From assembly GCA_964586075.1 (NCBI GenBank), contig CAZPGZ010000008.1, forward strand, positions 1 to 64,000: a stretch of 64,000 nt of DNA, in the 5' to 3' direction. The position numbers and the translations under genes are program-made. Origin of the DNA: JBAZLV01 sp964586075. Lineage in GTDB: Bacteria > Nitrospirota > UBA9217. The notes under the pieces were generated by a model. That model ran no database searches and was not told where the DNA came from. It saw nothing but the letters and a program-made list of their open reading frames with translations. Every line of letters starts with the position of its first letter. The first letter of the stretch is position 1. This document shows positions 42,570 through 52,182 of this stretch, piece after piece.

Positions 42570-44903
42570 ATGGTAGTGCTGTTAAACAAGGGAGTTTATC
42601 TTTTACGCGGCGCCGTTATCGTTGAACAGACGGAAAGCCTGAACATTCAGAAAATAAACAAACATTTAAAAAATGCGCAATACGCCCCGCTGCCGGACCA
42701 GACAATCAGCAGAGAGACGGCCCGAGCCGGCACGATCGCATATCAGATTTTAAATGCCCATAACACTTCCGACGATGGAAACATGAAGCTGCGCTTTGAC
42801 GCGCTTGCATCGCATGACATTACCTATGTGGGCATAATCCAAACGGCGCGAGCCAGCGGCCTTAAGGAATTTCCCATGCCTTACGCGCTGACAAATTGTC
42901 ATAACAGCCTGTGTGCTGTAGGCGGAACCATCAATGAAGACGACCATATATTCGGTCTTTCCGCAGCGCGGAAGTACGGCGGTATTTTCGTTCCGGCCCA
43001 TCAGGCGGTCATTCATCAGTATGTCCGGGAAATGATGACCGGCTGTGGAAGCATGATCCTCGGTTCGGACAGCCATACCCGTTATGGCGCCCTCGGAACC
43101 ATGGGCATTGGCGAAGGCGGCCCGGAAATCGTCAAGCAACTCCTCAGAAAAACATACGATGTCTCGAAACCCGACGTAATCGCAGTTTACCTGGAAGGGA
43201 AACCGGCCCCCGGCGTCGGGCCCCAGGATGTTGCCCTGGCCATCATCAAAGCCGTTTTTAGGAATTCCTTTGTGAACAATAAAATTATGGAATTCGTCGG
43301 GCCTGGAATCGCCAATCTCACGGTTGATTTCAGAAATGGCATTGATGTCATGACCACGGAAACGACCTGCCTGTCGTCAATCTGGATCACCGACAAAAAC
43401 GTGGAAGAATATTATCGGATACATGGACGTCCCGGCGCATATCGCAAACTGTCCCCGGGCGACGTGAGCTACTATGATGGACTGATCAAACTGGACTTGA
43501 GCAAAGTGGCGCCGATGATTGCGCTGCCTTTCCATCCCAGCAATGCCTGGACCATCGCGGAAGTGAACCGTCATCCGAAGGAAATTCTTGCGGAAGTCGA
43601 AGCAGAAGGCCAAAAACAATTGGAAAGCGCCGCGCTGAAATTCCGGCTGACGAATAAAATCATCGATGGTCGTCTGAAAGTTGATCAGGGCGTGGTTGCA
43701 GGCTGCGCAGGAGGTACCTTTGAAAATATTGCCGCCATGGCGGAAATGCTGCATAACAAATCCGTCGGCGCTGGAGATTTTTCTCTCAACGTCTATCCAG
43801 CAAGCCAGCCGATATACCTTGACTTGATCAGGAATGGGTCTATTGAAAAATTAATGACTGCGGGAACAGCTATAAAAACTGCCTTCTGCGGGCCGTGTTT
43901 TGGCGCGGGTGACACTCCTGCAAACCAGGGACTCAGCATCCGCCATGTCACCAGAAATTTCCCCAACAGGGAAGGCTCCAAACCTTCCGGCGGCCAGATT
44001 GCTTCGGTTGCGCTGATGGACGCCCGGTCCATAGCCGCAACCACCCTGAACAACGGCTTCTTGACCCCGGCCACTGAGTTTGACGCCCCTGCAGCACCGG
44101 CCTACTTTTTTAAGGCGCAGGTGTATGATAATCGGGTTTATCAGGGTGCAGGGAAGCCGAAGCCTGAGGAAGAGTTGAAGTTCGGTCCGAACATTGCGGA
44201 CTGGCCGAAAATGCTGCCTCTTTCTGAAAACCTGCTGCTCAAACTGATCACGGTCATTCATGATCCGGTCACGACAACTGATGAGCTGATACCCTCCGGC
44301 GAGACGTCTTCCTACCGGTCAAATCCGCTCAAGCTTGCGGAATTCACGCTGTCGCGCAAGGACCCCTCGTACGTCGCGAAAGCAAAATCCGTCCAGGAAC
44401 TGGAGCTCGCAAGACGAAAAGCAGTGGAAGGTGGCGAACTTCCGGATGTATTGCGGGCTGTTTGCGCACAGGCTTGCGAGGAGTGCCGGACTCCTGAGGA
44501 GTTGCGGCGTTTTATCAGCAAGACCGGCCTGGGGAGCGTGATCTTCGCAGTCAAACCGGGTGACGGTTCAGCCCGGGAACAGGCGGCCTCCTGCCAGAAG
44601 GTCCTCGGTGGACAGGCAAATATTGCCGTTGAATACGCCACCAAGCGGTACCGCAGCAATCTCATCAACTGGGGCATGCTGCCGTTTACTATAAAATCGG
44701 ATGCGCAATCCCTGTTGCAACTCGATGCTTATATTTACATTCCCGGAATCCGCATGGCCGTGCTCAATAAAAAGGATGCAATTGCAGCTTTTGTCATAAG
44801 CGGCAAAGACAGAACCCCGATAGAACTGCACCTGCGGAATCTCAGCCAGGATGACCGGGATATTATTTTAGCCGGGTGCCTGATCAACTACTACGCCAGA
44901 TAA
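42570..44903 (+). CDS. Aconitase-family hydratase (YbhJ-like)
   Basis: This 777-residue protein is of the YbhJ-type hydratase branch of the aconitase superfamily. The active-site cluster cysteines appear in AGCAGGTFENIAAM and in TAFCGPCFGAGDTPANQG, with further family motifs ILGSDSHTRYGALGTMGIGEGG and LSGEGGQ-like RSIAATTLNNG. The cluster ligands are intact, so it is likely active. Placed 12 bases after icd with AAAGGAG before the ATG, it may serve as the aconitase, or dehydrate a related acid. The substrate is inferred from context only. Confidence 0.8.
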   Translation: MVVLLNKGVYLLRGAVIVEQTESLNIQKINKHLKNAQYAPLPDQTISRETARAGTIAYQILNAHNTSDDGNMKLRFDALASHDITYVGIIQTARASGLKEFPMPYALTNCHNSLCAVGGTINEDDHIFGLSAARKYGGIFVPAHQAVIHQYVREMMTGCGSMILGSDSHTRYGALGTMGIGEGGPEIVKQLLRKTYDVSKPDVIAVYLEGKPAPGVGPQDVALAIIKAVFRNSFVNNKIMEFVGPGIANLTVDFRNGIDVMTTETTCLSSIWITDKNVEEYYRIHGRPGAYRKLSPGDVSYYDGLIKLDLSKVAPMIALPFHPSNAWTIAEVNRHPKEILAEVEAEGQKQLESAALKFRLTNKIIDGRLKVDQGVVAGCAGGTFENIAAMAEMLHNKSVGAGDFSLNVYPASQPIYLDLIRNGSIEKLMTAGTAIKTAFCGPCFGAGDTPANQGLSIRHVTRNFPNREGSKPSGGQIASVALMDARSIAATTLNNGFLTPATEFDAPAAPAYFFKAQVYDNRVYQGAGKPKPEEELKFGPNIADWPKMLPLSENLLLKLITVIHDPVTTTDELIPSGETSSYRSNPLKLAEFTLSRKDPSYVAKAKSVQELELARRKAVEGGELPDVLRAVCAQACEECRTPEELRRFISKTGLGSVIFAVKPGDGSAREQAASCQKVLGGQANIAVEYATKRYRSNLINWGMLPFTIKSDAQSLLQLDAYIYIPGIRMAVLNKKDAIAAFVISGKDRTPIELHLRNLSQDDRDIILAGCLINYYAR

Positions 44904-44953
44904 GAGAACTCCGGCCTCATAGTGGTGCGGCGCAGGTATAAGGAACGCAATCC

Positions 44954-45853
44954 ATGATCCTTAAACAAGGAACTTTATGGGATCAACTTTCGCGGGTCAC
45001 CGAGCGTGCTATTGCCGCGGGTGCGCTTCTACCGGTTCCCACTGAATACTCTTTTATCGAAGACAGTGGAATCCGCTTCCTTGTAAGAGTGCTGGCAGGC
45101 CTGGCGCAAAAACATGACGCATGGAAGAAACAGATTGCAGCATCCGAGGCGGGTAAAACCGTAAACCCGTTTCTTCCGCCTGAAAAAGAGCTTACCGTTG
45201 CGGACATTTCCGATACGCACGTAGCCGTCCTGAACAAATTCAATGTGGTGAAACACCACCTGCTGATCATCACCAGGCAGTTCGAAGATCAGGAATCACT
45301 TCTGACGCCTCCAGACTTTGAAGCCTTCTGCCTGTGCATGGCCGAATTCAACGGTCTGGGGTTCTATAACGGCGGCAAAACGGCTGGCGCAAGCCAGCGG
45401 CACAAACATCTTCAGATAATACCGCTACCTCTTGCTCCTGCGGGTCCGGCCATACCTATCGAACCGCTGTTTCCCCAAACACCGCCTTTTGAACTCAGCA
45501 CCGTTCCCGTCTTTTCCTTCCTGCACTCGTTTGTACGATTGGACAGGGGACTCGCTCTGTCTCCGCTTGAAGCAGCTAAAAAAATGTTCTCGCTTTACAA
45601 TATCATGATGTCCAGCGTCGGCATGACAATCTCTTCAGCCGACAGTCCCGTCCGCCAATCCATGCCATACTGTTTTCTTGCAACACGCGACTGGATGCTG
45701 CTTGTACCGCGGTCCAGGGAATCATTTGAAAATATTTCTCTCAATTCCCTGGCCTATGCAGGCTCTTTGTTCGTTCAGAGCGAACACGTGCTTGAAATAC
45801 TGAAAAGCTGCGGTCCCCTGAACGCGCTGCGCAGCGTTGCCATGCCAAAGTAA
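44954..45853 (+). CDS. ATP adenylyltransferase / Ap4A phosphorylase
   Basis: This 299-residue protein resembles yeast Apa1/Apa2 phosphorylases, which split diadenosine tetraphosphate with phosphate. The HIT-like active site is in ASQRHKHLQIIPL (near residue 150), with the His-x-His-x-Gln pattern. Also typical are NKFNVVKHHLLIITRQFEDQ and LLTPPDFEAF. The C-terminal domain starts near residue 195. It lies 50 bases after the hydratase gene and may share its transcript. A link to the TCA genes is not evident. Confidence 0.85.
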   Translation: MILKQGTLWDQLSRVTERAIAAGALLPVPTEYSFIEDSGIRFLVRVLAGLAQKHDAWKKQIAASEAGKTVNPFLPPEKELTVADISDTHVAVLNKFNVVKHHLLIITRQFEDQESLLTPPDFEAFCLCMAEFNGLGFYNGGKTAGASQRHKHLQIIPLPLAPAGPAIPIEPLFPQTPPFELSTVPVFSFLHSFVRLDRGLALSPLEAAKKMFSLYNIMMSSVGMTISSADSPVRQSMPYCFLATRDWMLLVPRSRESFENISLNSLAYAGSLFVQSEHVLEILKSCGPLNALRSVAMPK

Positions 45854-46031
45854 ATATTGCAATCTTTCTGCTTCCGACTTTTCCAGAAATTTCGTCCGTC
45901 TCGCATTTTCGTCCTCTGGCGCTTCCTTCTCCCTACGTTGTGATATCATGGAACAAAGAACTGAAGATGCCGCTGATATATTTCATCCAGCATGTGTTTT
46001 TCATACTACATTCGTACCGGGGAGGTTTTTC

Positions 46032-46481
46032 ATGGACACGTTGAAAATCTCGAGTACAGCATTTAACCAGAAAGGGCATATTCCGGAAAAGTACACCTGC
46101 GACGGCGCCGATATTAATCCTCCCCTGAAAATAGAAAATGTCCCCGCAGGAACAAAGTCACTGGCGTTGATCGTTGACGATCCGGACGCTCCTGCAGGCA
46201 CCTGGGTGCATTGGGTTGTGTGGAACATCGATCCGTCCACCCGGGAAATAAACGAGAATTCCGTTCCAGGAGGCGCTTCTCAGGGCATGACGGATTTTCG
46301 AAGGCAGACCTACGGCGGCCCCTGTCCTCCGTCGGGCACGCACCGCTACTTCTTCAAGCTGTACGCACTCGACTCGCTGCTCACCCCCGGCCCGCGCGCA
46401 ACAAAAACTGCGGTGGAAAACGCCATGCAGGGCCGCATCCTCGCCCAGGCTGAACTGGTCGGGCTATATGCACGAAAGTAG
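46032..46481 (+). CDS. YbhB/YbcL-type phosphatidylethanolamine-binding-like protein
   Basis: This 149-residue protein of the PEBP (Raf kinase inhibitor-like) family has the ligand-pocket motifs KYTCDGADINPPL, VDDPDAPAGTWVHWVVWNI and GPCPPSGTHRYFFKLYALD. It has no signal peptide, so it is cytoplasmic. Bacterial members' ligands are mostly unknown. The ATG at 46032 is preceded by GGGGAGG at a good distance; earlier in-frame codons would overlap the upstream gene. Confidence 0.93.
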   Translation: MDTLKISSTAFNQKGHIPEKYTCDGADINPPLKIENVPAGTKSLALIVDDPDAPAGTWVHWVVWNIDPSTREINENSVPGGASQGMTDFRRQTYGGPCPPSGTHRYFFKLYALDSLLTPGPRATKTAVENAMQGRILAQAELVGLYARK

Positions 46482-46591
46482 CGCCCGACGCTGCGATATT
46501 CCCTGCGACAGGCTTCTGGTTTTCCGATGGAATCCGCAGCACAAAAAAAATATTTTTGTGGACAAGGCGTCGGCGGTTTCCCTGTTTTTGC

Positions 46592-46620
46592 TTGACAAAA
46601 AACACACGTTCCTGTAGATT
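46592..46620 (+). promoter_or_regulatory. Sigma70-like promoter for atpB-atpE
   Basis: TTGACA (46592-46597), a 17-base spacer and TAGATT (46615-46620) predict a start near 46627. The hexamers and spacing match the riboswitch promoter at 38050-38078. Confidence 0.75.
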
Positions 46621-46667
46621 TTTAGAAACTTCATCAGCTATTCCCTTCATTTTCAGGAGCGTGCATT

Positions 46668-47348
46668 ATGAAAGAAGCACCGTTACTTCTCCCCGAACTG
46701 CATAACATACCTGCATATGTGACCTATACCTGGCTGGCCATGGCCATTCTTATCGGTCTCGCACTTATTGCCCGTTTCACCCTCAAGCGGGATGCTGCAC
46801 CGACCGGCATTCAGAACTTTTTTGAAACAATCGTCGACGGCCTCGAAAATTACGTCGTGGACAACATGGGCCCCGAAGGCAGGCCTTTTTTGTCGCTGAT
46901 AGGCACCCTGTTCCTCTTCATCCTCGTGTGTAACCTGATGGGCCTAATACCGGGATTTGAATCCCCGACGGCAAACCTCAACACCACGCTGCCGATGGCG
47001 ATCATCGCAGTGGTTCTCACCCATGTCGTAGGCCTCAAAAAATGGAGGTTTGCCTACATCAAGCATTTTCTCGGACCCATGTGGGCAATGGCCTGGCTTA
47101 TGTTTCCGATTGAGTTGATCAGCCATCTTGCCCGCATCGTTTCGCTCTCGTTCCGTCTTTTCGGCAATATGGTGGCGAAACATCTGCTGCTGCTGGTGCT
47201 TTTCTTCCTCTGCCCGTATTTGCTGCAGGTTCCCATCCTCGGCCTCGGCTTGCTGGTCGCCTTTGTGCAGGCCGGTGTGTTTGCACTCCTTACCATGCTC
47301 TATATAGCGGGTTCTCTGGAGGAGGCTCATCTGGGAGCCCAGCACTAA
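46668..47348 (+). CDS. atpB: F0F1 ATP synthase subunit a
   Basis: Subunit a forms the half-channels for proton entry to the c-ring. The 226-residue protein has five to six membrane helices. The essential arginine is in SLSFRLFGNMVAKH (near residue 165), and GLIPGFESPTANLN is the typical loop. It is followed by atpE; the other ATP synthase genes are not in the window. This split a/c arrangement is usual in Deltaproteobacteria-like genomes, where the F1 genes lie elsewhere. Confidence 0.96.
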   Translation: MKEAPLLLPELHNIPAYVTYTWLAMAILIGLALIARFTLKRDAAPTGIQNFFETIVDGLENYVVDNMGPEGRPFLSLIGTLFLFILVCNLMGLIPGFESPTANLNTTLPMAIIAVVLTHVVGLKKWRFAYIKHFLGPMWAMAWLMFPIELISHLARIVSLSFRLFGNMVAKHLLLLVLFFLCPYLLQVPILGLGLLVAFVQAGVFALLTMLYIAGSLEEAHLGAQH

Positions 47349-47459
47349 GATATACTTGACCCCGGCCGGCGAATTCCCGCAAGGGGCCGTCCGGGAGGTT
47401 GCACCCCGGTGATATCCGGTAAACATTGATGCAAGTTTTGAAGAAAGGAGACGGAGCGC

Positions 47460-47822
47460 ATGAAAAAAATTACCGCAATCCTCATGCTGGCCTTCATCCT
47501 GATGCTCGCCGCCACTGCAGCATTCGCAGCAACCGAGGCAGCCCCCGAAGCGGCAAAGCCGACCGATGCATCGCACCTGCAGTTCTATGCATATGTTGAG
47601 CTTGCCTGCGCCATTGGTATCGGCATTGCTGCTGCCGGAGCCGGCGCCGGTATGGGTCATGCCGTCAGCGGTGCTGTTCAGGGTATCGCACGCAACCCGC
47701 AAACGATGGGGAAAATCATGACCACGATGATCCTGGGTCTGGCGTTGATCGAATCGCAGGTGATCTACACCCTGGTCATCATCTTCATCTTCCTCTACAA
47801 CAACCCGTTCAAAGTTGTCTGA
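47460..47822 (+). CDS. atpE: F0F1 ATP synthase subunit c with signal-peptide-like N-terminal extension
   Basis: Subunit c forms the rotor ring. The 120-residue protein is longer than the usual 75-90. Residues 1-24 look like a cleavable signal peptide (ending AFAAT), followed by a short Ala/Pro/Glu-rich stretch and then the two-helix hairpin. The ion-binding Glu is in LALIESQVIY on helix 2. The helix-1 position that is Gln in sodium-type rings is Met here, so proton use is more likely. AAAGGAG precedes the ATG, and a terminator follows. Confidence 0.94.
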   Translation: MKKITAILMLAFILMLAATAAFAATEAAPEAAKPTDASHLQFYAYVELACAIGIGIAAAGAGAGMGHAVSGAVQGIARNPQTMGKIMTTMILGLALIESQVIYTLVIIFIFLYNNPFKVV

Positions 47823-47860
47823 TTCAGCGAAAACGGGCACCAGCTGTACAAAACGAACAG

Positions 47861-47892
47861 AAACGGGCGGCCACCTGGCCGCCCGTTTTGTT
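47861..47892 (+). terminator. Intrinsic terminator after atpE
   Basis: AAACGGGCGGCC and GGCCGCCCGTTT form a 12-pair stem with an ACCT loop, followed by TGTTT. It ends just before the ribosome-binding site of the MFS gene, which therefore must depend on read-through or an unseen promoter. Confidence 0.8.
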
Positions 47893-47905
47893 TGGAGATG
47901 GTTCC

Positions 47906-49108
47906 ATGAGTGAAACGTTGCAGGACAAATCTTTTACGCTCTTCTGGGGTGCGCGCGCATCCACTGCCGTTGCTTTTCAGATGTTGAGCGTTGCCGTGGG
48001 CTGGCAGATATATGCTCTTACCAACAGCGCACTCTATCTCGGACTCGTGGGACTCGCGCAGTTTCTGCCGATGTTTCTACTGTCTCTCGTGGCGGGCCAT
48101 GTGGCAGACCGCTATGACCGGCGTGTGGTCACGCGCGTCTGCCAGCTAGTCCAGGGACTTGCGGCCGGAATGCTTGCCTGGGGAAGCTTCTCCTGCTGGC
48201 TGACGGAAACATCCATTCTGGCACTGGTCTTTATTATCGGTGCCTCGCGCGCCTTCGAGGGTCCCACGATGCAGGCATTGCTGCCGAAGTTGGTCCCTTC
48301 CCACCTCATACCCAAGGCTGTTGCGTGGTCCTCCTCGGCGTTTCAAACCGCCACCATCCTCGGCCCGGCGCTCGGTGGATTTCTGTATGCTGCCGGACCC
48401 GCCACGGTCTATACCTGCGCATGCATATTGTTTCTGACTGCCAGCACCTTTGTAGCCCTGATCCACATGAAAATTCTTCCAACGCCGCAAGACCCGATAA
48501 GTCTGGCGTCCCTGTTTGCAGGAATCACGTTCATTAAAAGCCGCCCCGTGGTACTCGGCGCGATATCCATGGACATGTTTGCAGTCCTGCTCGGCGGCGC
48601 AACCGCCTTGCTGCCGATCTATGCTCGAGACATTCTCATGACCGGACCATGGGGATTGGGACTGCTGCGCTCTGCCCCGGCAATCGGCGCATTGACCATG
48701 TCCATGTTTCTGGCCCGCCATCCTCTTAAACAACGCGTCGGGAGAACCATGTTTTTCGCGGTCGCGGTGTACGGGATCGCCACCATGATCTTTGCCGTAT
48801 CCACCTCGTTCATCCTTTCTCTTGCTTCCCTGATCATACTCGGCTCCGCAGACGTGATCAGCGTTGTCATCCGCCAATCACTGGTGCAGATCGGGACTCC
48901 TGATGAGATGCGCGGACGGGTCAGTGCGGTCAATTCCATGTTCATCGGCACGTCAAACCAACTCGGAGAGTTCGAATCCGGGATCACGGCAGCATGGTTC
49001 GGTGTTGTGCCGGCTGTTCTGATCGGAGGAATCGGCACCCTTCTTATCGTCATCCTCTGGATACGTTTTTTTCCTCAGCTTCTCCATACCGACACTCTCG
49101 GCCGCTGA
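47906..49108 (+). CDS. MFS-type exporter (EntS-like MFS_3 family)
   Basis: This 400-residue transporter has about 12 membrane helices. The MFS loop motif appears as GHVADRYDRRVVTR (between helices 2 and 3), with a second, degenerate copy near the middle. FEGPTMQALLPKLVP and LGPALGGFLY are typical of MFS_3 exporters for siderophores, drugs and similar solutes. The substrate is unknown. The ATG at 47906 has GGAG eight bases upstream; a TTG at 47888 is inside the terminator. Confidence 0.87.
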   Translation: MSETLQDKSFTLFWGARASTAVAFQMLSVAVGWQIYALTNSALYLGLVGLAQFLPMFLLSLVAGHVADRYDRRVVTRVCQLVQGLAAGMLAWGSFSCWLTETSILALVFIIGASRAFEGPTMQALLPKLVPSHLIPKAVAWSSSAFQTATILGPALGGFLYAAGPATVYTCACILFLTASTFVALIHMKILPTPQDPISLASLFAGITFIKSRPVVLGAISMDMFAVLLGGATALLPIYARDILMTGPWGLGLLRSAPAIGALTMSMFLARHPLKQRVGRTMFFAVAVYGIATMIFAVSTSFILSLASLIILGSADVISVVIRQSLVQIGTPDEMRGRVSAVNSMFIGTSNQLGEFESGITAAWFGVVPAVLIGGIGTLLIVILWIRFFPQLLHTDTLGR

Positions 49109-49163
49109 AACCCGCGTACAGCGGTCGGCTTCACTTCATCACTCGGGAAAAACCGGTTTTCTT

Positions 49164-49192
49164 TTGATTAAACGCCTGATTTGATATATAAT
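49164..49192 (+). promoter_or_regulatory. Sigma70-like promoter for gltX
   Basis: TTGATT (49164-49169), a 17-base spacer and a perfect TATAAT (49187-49192) predict a start near 49199, giving a leader of about 40 bases with AAGGAG before gltX. Confidence 0.75.
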
Positions 49193-49239
49193 GCCTCCCT
49201 GCTGTTAATTCGATTGTCACACAAGGAGTATGCCGACCC

Positions 49240-50658
49240 ATGAGCACCTCAGAAAATGTCCGCGTTCGTTTTGCGCCGAGCCCCACCGGAGCCCTACATA
49301 TCGGCGGCGTAAGGACCGCCCTTTTTAACTGGCTTTTCGCGCGCCATTTCGGCGGAAAATTCATCCTCAGAATAGAAGACACGGACCAGACACGATCTAC
49401 GGACGAATCCATCAGGATCATCCTCGACGGCATGACATGGCTCGGCCTCGATTGGGATGAAGGACCGTTTCGCCAAACTGAACGCCGGGACATCTACCGG
49501 GCGCATGTGGACAAGCTGCTTAAGGAAAACAAAGCCTACTATTGCTACTGTACCCCGGAAGAGCTGGAAGCCAGAAGAAAGGAAGCCCTGGCCGCGGGCA
49601 GACCGCCGAAATACGATAGAAAATGCCGCTCGCTGACGGCACCCGTTCCGGGTAGGACCCCTGCGGTCCGCTTTCTGTCGTCCGATGAAGGACAGACCGT
49701 CGTGCATGATCTGATCCGCGGCGACGTGACCTTTGAAAACCAGCAGCTCGATGATCTCATCATCCAGCGCTCGGACGGGCTTCCCACGTATAACTTTGCC
49801 GTTGTGGTTGACGACGTGACCATGAACATCACACATGTGATCCGTGGAGACGACCACCTGAACAACACACCGCGCCAGATCCAGCTATACCAGGCGTTCG
49901 GATATGAGCCGCCGAAATTCGCACACCTGCCCATGATTCTGGGCTCTGACAAGACAAAACTCTCCAAGCGGCACGGGGCGACTGCGGTCACCGAATACGT
50001 GGACCTCGGATATCTGCCGGAAGCCCTGGTGAACTATCTGGCCCGGCTTGGCTGGTCCCACGGGGACCAGGAAATCTTCACCCGCAAGGATCTGATAGAA
50101 AAATTCACACTCGAAAGCGTGGGCAAAGCCCCCTCCGTGTTTAATCAGGAAAAATGCGTGTGGCTCAACCATCACTATATCCAGCAGGCTGATCCTGCAC
50201 GGCTTGCAGAGCTTGTGCTCGACCTTCTCAAGAAAGACGGAGTGGTGCCCGGAGACAAAGAGCCGGATATCGCATGGTGGAAAAAACTTGTCAGTATCCT
50301 GACGGAACGCAGCCACACCCTCGTTGAAATGAAACAAGCGGCCATTCCGTTCATCGCAGACGAAATTCAACTGGACGAAAAGGCAAAAGCAAAGCACCTG
50401 ACCCCGGACGTGATCCCGCTCCTGTCAGACCTGCTGTCAAAACTCAGGTCTACGGACCCTTTTACGCACGAGGAACTCGAGAAAATATTTACTACCTTCG
50501 TTGCTGAAAAAAATATAAAGCTCGGCAAAATAGCACAGCCGGTGCGCGTGGCCCTCACCGGTGGTACAGTCAGCCCCGGCATATACGAAGTTCTCGAAGT
50601 AATGGGCAAGGACAAATCCATCAGAAGAATTGAGTCTGCCATTCATAAAGCCGGCTGA
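49240..50658 (+). CDS. gltX: Glutamyl-tRNA synthetase
   Basis: GltX charges tRNA-Glu. The 472-residue class I synthetase has the HIGH motif as PSPTGALHIGGVRTALFNW, the KMSKS motif as KLSKRHGA (near residue 243) and IEDTDQTRS. The C-terminal anticodon-binding helical domain spans about 330-470. Whether it also charges tRNA-Gln cannot be judged; no gatCAB genes are in the window. Confidence 0.97.
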   Translation: MSTSENVRVRFAPSPTGALHIGGVRTALFNWLFARHFGGKFILRIEDTDQTRSTDESIRIILDGMTWLGLDWDEGPFRQTERRDIYRAHVDKLLKENKAYYCYCTPEELEARRKEALAAGRPPKYDRKCRSLTAPVPGRTPAVRFLSSDEGQTVVHDLIRGDVTFENQQLDDLIIQRSDGLPTYNFAVVVDDVTMNITHVIRGDDHLNNTPRQIQLYQAFGYEPPKFAHLPMILGSDKTKLSKRHGATAVTEYVDLGYLPEALVNYLARLGWSHGDQEIFTRKDLIEKFTLESVGKAPSVFNQEKCVWLNHHYIQQADPARLAELVLDLLKKDGVVPGDKEPDIAWWKKLVSILTERSHTLVEMKQAAIPFIADEIQLDEKAKAKHLTPDVIPLLSDLLSKLRSTDPFTHEELEKIFTTFVAEKNIKLGKIAQPVRVALTGGTVSPGIYEVLEVMGKDKSIRRIESAIHKAG

Positions 50659-50693
50659 CGGAATGTGGCTGCTGCCAAACTAGAAAGAAAACC

Positions 50694-51164
50694 ATGCAGT
50701 TGTGTATTGAAAAAAAACTGACGCTTGCTGGTGCGGAAAAACTGTTCGAATGCGAGCTGATCCATCTGAGCAACGGTTTCGGTGTTCTGAAGTATGTCAT
50801 TCAACGAAATAATGTCATCAGCGGCATCAAAATCAGCCCCGGCGACATCACCTATGGGCTTTATTGGGCAGACAGACCATATACCTTATATCTCTGGATC
50901 GTAAATGAAGGAAAAGACCGCGCGTACTACTTCAACATAGCGGACCGGATATCCCTGCATCCAAATGAATTCGTCTGGCGTGATCTGGTCATCGACATCG
51001 TAGTCGACCCCAGTCAGCGGGTGCACACGCTCGACAGGGATGAACTGCCCACTGACCTGGACCCGGATTTGTCCCGCTATATCCAAAATACGGAAGCTCT
51101 TATCCTGCGGAATTATCCGGCAATTATCAGGGAAGCGGAAGACATTGTAAGAGCTCTCTCCTGA
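50694..51164 (+). CDS. DUF402 family protein, copy 1
   Basis: This 156-residue protein of the DUF402 family has the features DITYGLYWADRPYTLYLWI, RAYYFNIADRISLHPNEFVWRDLVIDIVVDP and LILRNYPAIIREAE. Some members of the family (FomD, Ntdp) hydrolyse nucleoside diphosphates or cytidylyl phosphonates at a metal site of aspartates. Here the carboxylates DIVVDP and LDRDELP are present. It follows gltX by 35 bases. A paralogue about half identical lies at 52183-52662. The substrate is unknown. Confidence 0.75.
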   Translation: MQLCIEKKLTLAGAEKLFECELIHLSNGFGVLKYVIQRNNVISGIKISPGDITYGLYWADRPYTLYLWIVNEGKDRAYYFNIADRISLHPNEFVWRDLVIDIVVDPSQRVHTLDRDELPTDLDPDLSRYIQNTEALILRNYPAIIREAEDIVRALS

Positions 51165-51219
51165 AAATTTGCACTATGAGCCCGGTCGGCACTTGCGCGG
51201 CAATGAGTGCTGAACAAGC

Positions 51220-52173
51220 ATGGATGACAGAATGACATCTCAACCCACAAACGAAAAGCACTCGCCACCGAAAAAGTTCGCATACCGAATCCTCGCAGCA
51301 GCCGCAGTAACAAACGCGCGCGTATCACAGGCTCTTTTTCGCGCTATTGCCACACTGGGCGATATTCTGATCGGCGTCCTGGAAACATCGCTCGACACCC
51401 GGGAAAAAGAGCATCTGACACTGCGCCTCTATGACACGGCGTCGGAACAGTATGCGGCTTCGGGAGGATTATTCCCCTGGGAAGCGTCATGGTACAGCAG
51501 GGTTTTGCCGCCTCCGCCTGCAAGGATACTGGTCACGGCGGCAGGCAGCGGCCGCGAAGCTGCGGCACTGATACATTCAGGCTACGCTGTCGACGCTGCC
51601 GAGCCTGTTGACAAATTCACCGCAAAATGTGCCGGACTGCGGGGCATCGGAGATTTTTTCAAAGCAGACCACGACGACATCGTCGAGGGTTTTCTGCACG
51701 GAACAGGACCGGCTGCCGCGCTCCGGGGCCGGACATACGATGCCGTAATCATCGGCTGGGGCAGTTTCGCCCACATCATCGATCCGGAAAAACGCAGACA
51801 GCTTCTTGATGCCTGCCATGCCCTGGCCCCACGAGGCCCCATCCTGCTCAGCTTTTTTGCCGATACCGTCCAGATCAATCAGGAAACACGGCCGATGCGG
51901 TTTGGCCGCGCGGCAGGCCGTTTGCTCGCCCGCTTGAGAAAGATTTCTCCGGCACTCAATGCCAATGACCTGTTTCTCTGGCATGCCGGGTTTCTGCACC
52001 GTTATACGGAAGAAGAGTTGGCAGGTTTTGCAAATCCTCTGGGCCGCAAAGTAATGTTCTCTGCAAACCCTTATGGCCACGCAACATTCCTGCCGAAGGA
52101 AATGACTCCGGAAGAATGCACGCAGCAGAACGCAAATTTTCTGCGCGATCTTCGGCGTCTGTGCAATCTATAA
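51220..52173 (+). CDS. SAM-dependent methyltransferase-like protein
   Basis: This 317-residue protein has a class I methyltransferase core. The SAM-binding glycine motif is ILVTAAGSGREAAALIHSGYAVDAAEP (near 108-134), with DAVIIGWGSFAHI as the post-I/motif II region. The N-terminal 90 residues are helical with EQYAASGGLFPWEASW. There is no recognised substrate domain. The start could be the ATG at 51220 or the one at 51232. It lies between two DUF402 paralogues on the same strand with gaps of 55 and 9 bases, which suggests a common process. Confidence 0.7.
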   Translation: MDDRMTSQPTNEKHSPPKKFAYRILAAAAVTNARVSQALFRAIATLGDILIGVLETSLDTREKEHLTLRLYDTASEQYAASGGLFPWEASWYSRVLPPPPARILVTAAGSGREAAALIHSGYAVDAAEPVDKFTAKCAGLRGIGDFFKADHDDIVEGFLHGTGPAAALRGRTYDAVIIGWGSFAHIIDPEKRRQLLDACHALAPRGPILLSFFADTVQINQETRPMRFGRAAGRLLARLRKISPALNANDLFLWHAGFLHRYTEEELAGFANPLGRKVMFSANPYGHATFLPKEMTPEECTQQNANFLRDLRRLCNL

Positions 52174-52182
52174 ATACGTATC

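Noticed and set aside
47460..47822. Sodium-type c ring
   Set aside because: The helix 2 segment ESQVIY is partly similar to sodium rings, but the helix 1 Gln ligand aligns with Met.
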